Made by a program: the position numbers and the translations under genes. Under the pieces are notes generated by a model that ran no database searches, had not been told where the DNA came from, and saw only the letters and a list, made by a program, of their open reading frames with translations. Of a DNA stretch of 6,493 bases, positions 1 through 5,025 are shown piece after piece. Every line of letters starts with the position of its first letter. Position 1 is the stretch's first letter. This stretch comes from Candidatus Hydrogenedentota bacterium (lineage in GTDB: Bacteria; Hydrogenedentota; Hydrogenedentia; Hydrogenedentiales; CAITNO01), in assembly GCA_903922535.1 (NCBI GenBank), contig CAIXUF010000906.1:1-6493 (forward strand), in the 5' to 3' direction.

Positions 1-292
1 GCCGCCGCGTGCCGCTCTGGACCCGTGATGTGGTGGCCGACACCGGTTCCTGCGGCACCCCCGCATGCCCGGACTCGGTTTTAATCAGATCGCTCGCTTC
101 ATCGATCAGCTTGATCAGATGCCATCCTGCCTGGAGAATCCGGGCGATGCTTTCCGTCTGGGCGGGTGTTGGGGGCGGGGAATCGGACTCCATCAACTGG
201 GCGAAACCTAGGATTGCATTGAGCGGGCCGCGAAGCTCGCAGCCCATGCTGGAAAGAAATTCCGATTTCGAGAGCTTGGCCTTTTCAGTCAC
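1..292 (-). CDS. HisKA-type sensor kinase, 3'-truncated by window edge, phosphoacceptor His replaced by Cys
   Basis: This is the N-terminal 97 codons of a protein related to hybrid or PAS-type histidine kinases. The opening resembles the linker and H-box region of that family: KSEFLSSM, then ELRGPLNAILGFAQLMES, then a second helix with AQTESIARILQAGWHLIKLI. In active kinases the H-box reads S-H-E-L-R-T-P-L-N. Here it reads G-C-E-L-R-G-P-L-N, so the phosphorylated His is Cys18 (codon 239-241) and the usual Thr is Gly. Without that His the protein should not autophosphorylate by the normal route. It may be a decoy or scaffold kinase, or a decaying gene. The GTG start at 292 is chosen because GGAGG (300-304) lies 7 nt upstream. 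The same frame stays open upstream but offers no ATG, GTG or TTG. The start overlaps the stop of a 34-codon frame (GTGA), which suggests translational coupling. No ATPase domain can be judged because the window ends. It is downstream of and probably cotranscribed with the single-domain receiver gene. Confidence 0.7.
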   Translation of the reverse strand, partial: MTEKAKLSKSEFLSSMGCELRGPLNAILGFAQLMESDSPPPTPAQTESIARILQAGWHLIKLIDEASDLIKTESGHAGVPQEPVSATTSRVQSGTRR

Positions 293-393
293 AGCTTGCC
301 CTCCGGCCCGGCACTCTCCCCGGGCAATGTGTTCCCCAATCGCCTGGACCCGGCACGAATGTTCTTTGCAGGCATGGGCGCACCTATCCCCAT
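289..393 (-). other. Possible 34-codon coupled ORF ending in a GTGA overlap
   Basis: A short frame starts with ATG at 393 (MGIGAPMPAKNIRAG...) and ends with a TGA at 291-289 that overlaps the GTG start of the following kinase. Its own start overlaps the end of a preceding 18-codon frame. It has no recognisable domain and no clear ribosome site of its own. It could be a leader peptide that couples translation, part of a frameshifted ancestral N-terminus of the kinase, or chance. Only its tight overlaps argue for a role. Confidence 0.25.
300..304 (-). promoter_or_regulatory. Shine-Dalgarno site fixing the GTG start of the degenerate kinase
   Basis: The minus strand reads GGAGG here, 7 nt before the GTG at 292. 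This strong site decides the start, since the same reading frame continues upstream without another usual start codon. Confidence 0.6.
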
Positions 394-440
394 AAACACG
401 CCGCAGCCGACACCGCGGTCAATTTCCCAAGAGTGTTCAC
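384..440 (-). other. Possible 18-codon leader ORF with a strong ribosome site
   Basis: GTG at 440 is preceded, 7 nt away, by a perfect AAGGAG (448-453) that lies 26 nt past the beginning of the intergenic region after the receiver gene. The frame encodes VNTLGKLTAVSAAACLWG and stops with TAG at 386-384. It overlaps the next small frame by 10 nt. The hydrophobic Ala-rich end looks like the beginning of a signal peptide or a membrane anchor, so a single-base indel could have cut a longer gene. The ribosome site is clear; the function is unknown. Confidence 0.3.
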
Positions 441-447
441 GTTCGTG

Positions 448-453
448 CTCCTT
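448..453 (-). promoter_or_regulatory. Strong Shine-Dalgarno site in the receiver-kinase gap
   Basis: The minus strand reads AAGGAG, 7 nt before GTG 440. It is as strong as any other ribosome site in the window, yet the frame it serves closes after 18 codons. This mismatch is why the gap is flagged as a possible frameshift or leader. Confidence 0.45.
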
Positions 454-466
454 TTGGCGCTGCGGC

Positions 467-919
467 TCAGAAAAACGCCCTGTTGCGGGTCATCCAGTAT
501 TGGCCAACGGAGGCCACGACAGCCTGAAAATCAGTGAAACTCAACGGTTTCATGATGTAGCTGTTCGCGCCGCATCGATAGCTTTTCTCGATGTTGCCGG
601 CGTCTTGGGAGTCGCTGAATATGACCACGGGGGTGAGCGTCAGCGCGTTGTCCGCGTCGAGTGACCGTATTTGGCCGAGTATGGAGAAGCCGTCCGCCCC
701 CGGCAGCGCCAAATCGAGGAGAATCAGCCTGGGGGGATCCGCCCCGGCACGGTCCGCCCAGTCGCCGCGGGCGAACAGGAAGTCCAGTGCCGCCAAACCG
801 TCGTGAACGGCGACAATGGTTGCTTCGGGAACAGAGGCCTGCAAGACCTCCACGATGGTGGCCCGCTCGCTCACGCCGTCTTCCACCACAAGAATATCCA
901 CCGTTTCATCGTTCGTCAT
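467..919 (-). CDS. Single-domain response regulator (CheY/Rcp1-like receiver)
   Basis: The 150-residue protein is a stand-alone receiver (REC) domain in the cytoplasm with no output domain. It would carry a phosphoryl group passed from a histidine kinase. Landmarks are the acidic pair E13-D14 after strand 1 (DILVVEDG), the phosphoacceptor D69 at the end of strand 3 (LILLDLALPGADG), S102 after strand 4 (VVIFSDS) and K124 followed by Pro (YIMKPLS). The loop around residues 50-63 is longer than in CheY, as is common in the Rcp1-like group paired with phytochrome-type kinases. The soluble kinase at 1896-3017 has that type of H-box, so it is a candidate donor. Start ATG 919 has only a weak GGA about 9 nt upstream. 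The upstream gap carries a triple direct repeat that may control it. The next gene downstream is the degenerate HisKA kinase. Identity as a receiver is firm; partner and role are inferred. Confidence 0.93.
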   Translation of the reverse strand: MTNDETVDILVVEDGVSERATIVEVLQASVPEATIVAVHDGLAALDFLFARGDWADRAGADPPRLILLDLALPGADGFSILGQIRSLDADNALTLTPVVIFSDSQDAGNIEKSYRCGANSYIMKPLSFTDFQAVVASVGQYWMTRNRAFF

Positions 920-1141
920 AAAATCGTTTCCATCTGCCCGGAAGGGGTGTCAACAACTTCTATTACGTTTCCACGCAGAAAGGATACCCCTCCAAGATGA
1001 AGTTCAGACATGCCTTTGGTAAAGTTTTGGTAAAGTTTTGGTAAAGACACGATGGTCGGGGGAGCGCCGGGCACAGGCTATACCCCTATTGACAGGAGTC
1101 TCCAGATGTGGCGTTCCGGGATGCGCGCTTGAGGGGCCCGC
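920..1141. other. 222-nt intergenic region between the two response regulators
   Basis: No gene is seen. On the minus strand it holds the triple direct repeat (1018-1046). A possible -10 TATCCT lies at 986-981, but without a good -35 and about 31 nt from the repeats. A TTGACA at 953-948 lacks a matching -10 at 16-18 nt. No hairpin followed by a T-run was found after the OmpR-type regulator, so I cannot place its terminator. The length and contents suggest that the receiver gene has its own promoter. Confidence 0.6.
1018..1046 (-). repeat. Three tandem 7-bp repeats with 4-bp spacers (PhoB/PhoP-like operator architecture)
   Basis: On the minus strand, CTTTACC occurs three times (1046-1040, 1035-1029, 1024-1018), separated each time by AAAA and followed by AAAG. 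The repeats and both internal spacers are exact, giving an 11-bp period, one helical turn. This matches the layout of sites bound by OmpR/PhoB-family regulators. The E. coli Pho box has 7-bp CTGTCAT units spaced by 4 A/T-rich bases, and other PhoP boxes use units ending in ACC. The block lies about 100 nt upstream of the receiver start and just past the end of an OmpR-type regulator gene, which is the obvious candidate to bind it. A genome-encoded PhoB is an alternative. The exact repeat could also be a short slippage tract. Confidence 0.6.
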
Positions 1142-1867
1142 TTAGACCGCCGCGTCCTCGAACCGGTAACCGGTGCCGCGCACGGTGACGATAAAGACGG
1201 GGCGGCAGGGATTATCCTCGAGCTTCTTCCTGATATGCCCGATATGGACGTCCACCGCCTTCGGAACGCAGAAGCTGCTGTCCTTCCAGGCGTGTTCAAT
1301 GAGTTTTTCACGGGTGAACACGTGTTCGGGACGCCGGGCCAGCGCGTAGAGGATGTCAAACTCAATTCCAGTCAGATCAACGGGTTCGCCGTCCTTCCAG
1401 ACGCGCCGTTCGCCGGGATCCAGCCGCAAACGGCGGAAACTCAGCACCCGCTCCCCCGGCGACTCCTGTCCGGCCCTGCGCAGAATCGCCTCAATCCGCG
1501 CGCCCAATTCCTGAATGTCAAAGGGCTTGGACACATAATCGTCCGCCCCGATGCTCAGCGCCATCACCTTCACGGACGCGATGTTCGTCGCGCTCAGCAT
1601 GAGCACCGGAACGTTGCCCGACTCGCGCAGCCGTCGAAGCACCTCAATGCCGTCCACGGTCAGTCTTCTTGATGTGCTGGACTCTGGAAAGTTGATGTCC
1701 AGCACCACAAGATCCGGCAACGTGGAGTTGGCAAGGTTCAGCGCGGAGGCTCCGTCCTCAGCGCTGGACACCTCATAGCCGAGCTTCTCCAGATGAGACC
1801 GAATCTCCCGCAAAATCTTCTGGTCGTCGTCAACGAGCAGAATCTTGGTCTTGGCAACCGTAGTCAA
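1142..1867 (-). CDS. OmpR/PhoB-family response regulator with winged-helix DNA-binding domain
   Basis: This is a cytoplasmic transcription regulator, 241 residues from the TTG start, close to the usual family length. Residues 8-125 form the receiver: D13/D14 in LLVDDD, phosphoacceptor D57 in VVLDIN, S92 in MLSAT and K114 in YVSKPF. Residues about 145-239 form the winged helix, with LTGIEFDILYALARRP, the recognition helix around VDVHIGHIRKKL and the wing VRGTGYRFE. Between D57 and the conserved Asp-Gly (D72-G73) there are about 8 more residues than in typical family members (PESSTSRRLTV). TTG 1867 is preferred because AAAGGACC lies just upstream and the gene then follows the kinase stop by 28 nt. 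A GTG at 1912 would add 15 residues, overlap the kinase by 17 nt and lacks a ribosome site. The adjacent PAS kinase is its likely partner. The direct repeats past its 3' end are possible targets. Family assignment is firm; regulon unknown. Confidence 0.95.
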   Translation of the reverse strand: MTTVAKTKILLVDDDQKILREIRSHLEKLGYEVSSAEDGASALNLANSTLPDLVVLDINFPESSTSRRLTVDGIEVLRRLRESGNVPVLMLSATNIASVKVMALSIGADDYVSKPFDIQELGARIEAILRRAGQESPGERVLSFRRLRLDPGERRVWKDGEPVDLTGIEFDILYALARRPEHVFTREKLIEHAWKDSSFCVPKAVDVHIGHIRKKLEDNPCRPVFIVTVRGTGYRFEDAAV

Positions 1868-1874
1868 ACTTTTT

Positions 1875-1882
1875 GGTCCTTT
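1875..1882 (-). promoter_or_regulatory. Shine-Dalgarno site supporting the TTG start of the OmpR-type regulator
   Basis: The minus strand reads AAAGGACC, with AGGA ending 9 nt before TTG 1867. The competing GTG at 1912 has no purine-rich site in front of it. The Leu codon it marks sits directly before the Lys-rich start of receiver strand 1. Confidence 0.45.
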
Positions 1883-1895
1883 GGCGGGTTGTGTG

Positions 1896-3017
1896 CTACC
1901 CGACCGGTTCACTGCCCAGCGTAAAGTAGAATGTTGCCCCCTTGTCGACTTCGCTTTCCGCCCATATCCGGCCGCCGTGCCGCTCTATGATGCGCTTGAC
2001 AAGCGCCAGACCGATTCCAGTCCCTTCAACTTCGGCCGACTTGCGAAGCCGGCTGAACGGAACGAACAGGAGGTCCGCGTCGCCCATGTCAAAGCCCACG
2101 CCGTTGTCCCGGACAAAATAAACGGTTTCACCGTCCGTCTCCGTGCAGCCGACCGTAATCTTCGCGCTTTCACGCCGCCGCGTGAACTTGAGGGCGTTCG
2201 TCAGCAGGTTCGCCACGACCTCCTTCAGGAGCGTTCGGTCGCCCTGGCACGGCGCCATCTCCTCAAGGACGATCTCAACAACGAAACCTTCCTGCGCGTG
2301 CTGCAGCTCCTTCACCACTTCCTGAAAGAGCCGCCGCAGGTCCATGCGGCGTCTTTTCAGGGCCACACGGCTTGCCTGGGAGAAGACCAGCAGTCTCTCA
2401 ATCAGTTGCGCCATTTCACCGGTGGCCTGCAGGATCATGTTCACCTGGTCCGCGGCGTTCTTGGAGAGCGGCTCCCCGGGCGCGTGAAGCAGCACATGCG
2501 CAATCCTGTTCACAAAACGCAGGGGCGTGCGCAGGTCGTGCGACACGGAATGGCTGTACGACTCAAGCTCCTTGTTCACCGCCTCCACAGTGGCCGCATG
2601 CTTTTCAAGCGCCTCGTTCAACGCCCGGATGCGCAGATCCGCCTCCCTCTTCTTGCTGATATCCCGTGGTTCCACAAGAATCATCTCGGGCAGACCCGCC
2701 GCGCGAATCCGCTGGGCGTTCACCAGCAGAAACACCTGCCTGCCCGTCGGCAATGTGCACCGGGTCTCGGCCCCCTCCACTTCCGTGCCATTTCGGGCAA
2801 GGGGCTCAAGAATCACCCGCAATGGCGGTTCACAGGCGTCCCCCGAGACGAACGATTCGATAAAGTCCACCTCAGAACCGGTGGGGCCGATCCCAAACGC
2901 CCGAAAGAACGCGGGGTTGGTGATGCGGGTCCGCAGCATCCCGTCCAAGACCAGCACGGGCTGGTGCAGCGTGTTTAGGATGGATTCCGCGGTTTTCATG
3001 CGCGCGTCAAAGCTCAA
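1896..3017 (-). CDS. Soluble PAS-domain sensor histidine kinase
   Basis: This kinase autophosphorylates on His and passes the group to a response regulator. Numbering is from TTG 3017 (373 residues). A PAS-like sensor covers roughly 8-122 (ILNTLHQPVLVLD to EMILVEPRDIS). A short coiled-coil linker follows to about 150, rich in Glu/Leu/Lys. HisKA has the H-box SHSVSHDLRTPLR with H160. HATPase_c has the N-box ANLLTNALKFT (N274), the G1 box DNGVGFD (D304) and the G2 box GTGIGLAL (from G332). All catalytic residues are present. No membrane segment is seen, so the signal is probably cytoplasmic; no ligand can be named. The VSHDLRTPLR box is of the type found in phytochrome-like kinases that use Rcp1-like receivers. 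TTG 3017 is chosen for AGAGG 8 nt upstream. ATG 2999 is a good alternative. TTG 3119 would add 34 unlikely residues across a possible -10 element. The stop is 28 nt before the OmpR-type regulator, so the two probably form an operon. Confidence 0.93.
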   Translation of the reverse strand: MSFDARMKTAESILNTLHQPVLVLDGMLRTRITNPAFFRAFGIGPTGSEVDFIESFVSGDACEPPLRVILEPLARNGTEVEGAETRCTLPTGRQVFLLVNAQRIRAAGLPEMILVEPRDISKKREADLRIRALNEALEKHAATVEAVNKELESYSHSVSHDLRTPLRFVNRIAHVLLHAPGEPLSKNAADQVNMILQATGEMAQLIERLLVFSQASRVALKRRRMDLRRLFQEVVKELQHAQEGFVVEIVLEEMAPCQGDRTLLKEVVANLLTNALKFTRRRESAKITVGCTETDGETVYFVRDNGVGFDMGDADLLFVPFSRLRKSAEVEGTGIGLALVKRIIERHGGRIWAESEVDKGATFYFTLGSEPVG

Positions 3018-3025
3018 TAAATCAA

Positions 3026-3030
3026 CCTCT
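3026..3030 (-). promoter_or_regulatory. Shine-Dalgarno site supporting the TTG start of the PAS kinase
   Basis: AGAGG on the minus strand lies 8 nt before TTG 3017. Neither ATG 2999 nor TTG 3119 has a comparable site. This makes 3017 the preferred start, though only six residues separate it from the ATG. Confidence 0.4.
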
Positions 3031-3083
3031 GGAGGGGAGAACCGGGTGGATAATGCTTCGCGTCTCCTGCGCTCCACCAAACC

Positions 3084-3112
3084 AGTATACCCTAGTTCGA
3101 CGGCGAAAGGAA
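3084..3112 (-). promoter_or_regulatory. Weak candidate sigma-70 promoter for the kinase-regulator operon
   Basis: TATACT (3089-3084, minus strand) matches five of six bases of a -10 box. The hexamer 17 nt upstream, TTCCTT (3112-3107), matches only the first two bases of TTGACA. Transcription would begin near 3077, leaving a leader of about 60 nt before TTG 3017. The support is the -10 alone and the fitting distance. Confidence 0.25.
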
Positions 3113-3416
3113 GGCTCAATGCACTGTTTTATATGAGGGACTGTGCCATACTCGCGGCAGGACAATCGCTCCTGCGTTTCGGGTTGTTTTTTCAAGGAAG
3201 GCGGCGGAATGTTGGGGGGCCGTGAAATCCGTCGTTTTCTTCTCCCTTTGGAAAGTCCGATGCTGATGGGCAGAGAACCGCCGATCCTCATCCCCGCTTT
3301 GTCTCGGAGGAAGTTCATCTGCCCTTCGGAAAACGGCTCTTTCGCCCCGGAAAGGACGGTTCTTACCCTTGCCGGGCAATTTCATGGGGCTCTTCGGGGT
3401 ATTCACGCCAAACCTG

Positions 3417-4973
3417 CTAGGCCTTTTTCCGATCTTTCTCCTGTTGCTCCTCCCATTGCTGGGTGGAGACGGCCGTGCGCACCATCATCAAAGTGTTGAG
3501 CAGGGCCGTCTGCAACCGGGTCATCTTGTCCTGCGCCTCGAACTGGTCGCCGACGGCGTAGGCGTCTTTCAGCGCCGCCTCCAGCCCGATGTTGTACGCC
3601 TTGCGCCCCTCGAAGCTGAGCTGGGGTTCAAGGATGTAGTCGGGCGTTCCGTAGAGCCCGGTGATGGGGCGCGACAGGTGCAGTTCGCCCGGACCGGGGA
3701 AGAGCTTGTTGCCCTTGAGGTACAAGTGTTTGTCGTCCCACTCCATGCTGTTGAAATAGGCGTCCTCGGCGGCGCGCACGATGGACACGAGTTTTCCCAG
3801 GGCGGCGGGGGATTTGGGCTTGTACAGGCGCTCGAGTACGGCGGCAAGGTTTTCCTCAACGCTCTTGGCGGGATTGCACATGAGCTGCCCGCCGAAGGCG
3901 ATGTTGATCTCGACACCGGGGTTGTTGGGCGGGCCCTGATAGTACATGACAGCCCGGCCGCCATCCGCAAACAACTCCTTCATGTGCGTGCCCGTCTGTT
4001 TCGGATACGGCAGGAACCACTGGAGTCGATCCCACGTGTAGGTCGGATAGACCCACAGCCCGCCCGAGGTGCCAAAACGGCTGTGCAGCCGCTCAATAAA
4101 GGGCTTGCGCTCGGGCGGACGGATGTAGCAGGAATGGTGGCCTTGATCGAAAATGCAGTCCACACTCTTGCTCAGTTCAACCAGTGAGTCCTTGTCCTGC
4201 TCGGTGAAGCCCGTGTTCCAGTCGGCCCAACTGATTGTGGTCACCAGGATGTAGGCGTTGGGCATCTTCTCGCGGATGTATTTTGCCGTGCGCGAGGAAA
4301 TCTCGCAGAAGTAGTCCGGGTTTCTGGGCCATTTGGCCATGCAGTCGGGGCAGGTGCAGCGTCCGAGGTCGGCGGCCTCGAGGTGGAAACCGTCCAATTC
4401 CCATTTCAACATGAAGTCGACGAGTTTCTGCTGCCATTTCCACGAATCTTCTTTGGAACCGCACATGACGTGCTCGTTTGGATACTGCTGGTTTACCCCG
4501 GCCACCTCGGGATGCTTCTTGATGATCTCGTCAAAGCCCCAACTGTACACGCCCATGCCGCAAATGATTTTGATATTGCGGTCGTGGGCCGCCTTGACGA
4601 GGGTGCGCACGCGGGCGGCGCGTTCCGGCGTGGCGGCGCTCTCCAGGTCCTCGGGCCAGCCGTAGGTGGCGAAGAGGCCGAAGATGTCGTAGATGTTGTA
4701 GCCGAAGGCCTGGTTCAGGTCGAAGGTCTTGATAATGCTCTCGACCGTGATATCGTCAAAGGCGTCGGGCGGCCATCCCGAGAAGGGCATGGGCGCCATG
4801 CGCGTGTCGTTCATCCACGGCCCGAAGGCGATGCGGTCGATGAATGCGTCGCCCCCCGGCTTGGCCGGGGCGGGCTGGTCGTCCGGCGCCGCCTGGGCCA
4901 GCAATCCGGCACCCAATGCCGCGCTGCCCGCCGAACTCACCTGCATGAATTGTCTTCTGCTCATCTTGTGCAT
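3417..4973 (-). CDS. Tat-exported putative TIM-barrel glycoside hydrolase-like protein
   Basis: The 518-residue protein begins with a twin-arginine signal: S5-R-R-Q-F-M-Q, a small hydrophobic stretch (AGSAALGAGLLAQA) and a likely cut after A28 (AQA). It should be exported folded, which fits a cofactor or metal. The body (about 45-385) shows repeated strand-helix blocks typical of a barrel: FGYNIYDIFGL, RNIKIICGMGVYSWG, LDGFHLEAAD, YILVTTISWADW, DCIFDQGHH, GGLWVYPTYTW, GRAVMYYQGP. E199 in FHLEAAD is the best candidate catalytic acid. Next to it C206, C208 and C211 (CTCPDC), perhaps with C223, could bind zinc or form disulfides. A helical C-terminal part (about 455-518) ends in a charged Glu/Lys tail. 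ATG 4973 has AAGGAG 7 nt upstream. It lies 52 nt after the GH123-type gene, so shared transcription and a shared glycan substrate are likely. I do not recognise a characterised family; sugar cleavage is inferred from fold and neighbour. Confidence 0.85.
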   Translation of the reverse strand: MHKMSRRQFMQVSSAGSAALGAGLLAQAAPDDQPAPAKPGGDAFIDRIAFGPWMNDTRMAPMPFSGWPPDAFDDITVESIIKTFDLNQAFGYNIYDIFGLFATYGWPEDLESAATPERAARVRTLVKAAHDRNIKIICGMGVYSWGFDEIIKKHPEVAGVNQQYPNEHVMCGSKEDSWKWQQKLVDFMLKWELDGFHLEAADLGRCTCPDCMAKWPRNPDYFCEISSRTAKYIREKMPNAYILVTTISWADWNTGFTEQDKDSLVELSKSVDCIFDQGHHSCYIRPPERKPFIERLHSRFGTSGGLWVYPTYTWDRLQWFLPYPKQTGTHMKELFADGGRAVMYYQGPPNNPGVEINIAFGGQLMCNPAKSVEENLAAVLERLYKPKSPAALGKLVSIVRAAEDAYFNSMEWDDKHLYLKGNKLFPGPGELHLSRPITGLYGTPDYILEPQLSFEGRKAYNIGLEAALKDAYAVGDQFEAQDKMTRLQTALLNTLMMVRTAVSTQQWEEQQEKDRKKA

Positions 4974-4986
4974 GACTGGTCTCCTT

Positions 4987-5008
4987 GCCGATGCCCATGG
5001 GGCACGGC
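4987..5008 (-). other. Intercistronic hairpin between the two enzyme genes
   Basis: On the minus strand, arms GCCG+TGCCC and GGGCA+CGGC can pair over 9 bp with one bulged T and a 3-nt CAT loop. The hairpin starts 17 nt after the stop of the upstream gene and ends immediately before the AAGGAG ribosome site of the downstream gene. There is no T-run, so it is not a standard terminator. It could stabilise or process the message, or tune initiation at ATG 4973. Confidence 0.4.
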
Positions 5009-5025
5009 TTGCTTGATGCCGATAT

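Larger units (their letters stand above)
3018..3416. other. Non-coding region between the enzyme and signalling blocks
   Basis: About 400 nt with no convincing gene on either strand. Open frames here, such as a 96-codon minus frame from GTG 3406, are Arg/Lys/Pro-rich, lack a ribosome site and match no family I know. I see no clear hairpin with a T-run that would end the enzyme operon. The only candidate signals are the weak promoter near 3084 and the ribosome site near 3026. The region marks the likely border between two transcription units. Confidence 0.55.

Noticed and set aside
1089..1117. TTGACA on the plus strand at 1089-1094 as a promoter
   Set aside because: The hexamer 17 nt downstream (CGTTCC) is unlike a -10 box, and no plus-strand gene follows.
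1868..1912. GTG 1912 as the start of the OmpR-type regulator
   Set aside because: It overlaps the kinase, has no ribosome site, and adds 15 residues beyond the usual start of the receiver; TTG 1867 is better supported.
1845..2978. A 377-codon open frame on the plus strand
   Set aside because: It lies antisense to the PAS kinase, whose PAS, H, N and G boxes are all intact. Its translation is rich in Arg, His and Gln with no recognisable domain, as expected of a shadow of a GC-rich gene.
3132..3148. TGGCAC on the minus strand as a sigma-54 -24 box
   Set aside because: The position of the -12 element reads CTCAT rather than a TTGCA-like sequence; the essential GC is missing.
3022..3318. A 98-codon minus-strand frame upstream of and overlapping the far-upstream kinase start
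   Set aside because: It is basic and low in hydrophobic core pattern, has no ribosome site, and runs through the possible -10 element.
3116..3406. A 96-codon minus-strand frame from GTG 3406
   Set aside because: There is no ribosome site. The composition is highly basic with many His, Gln and Pro residues, and no motif is present. It fills the space between two transcription units and looks non-coding.
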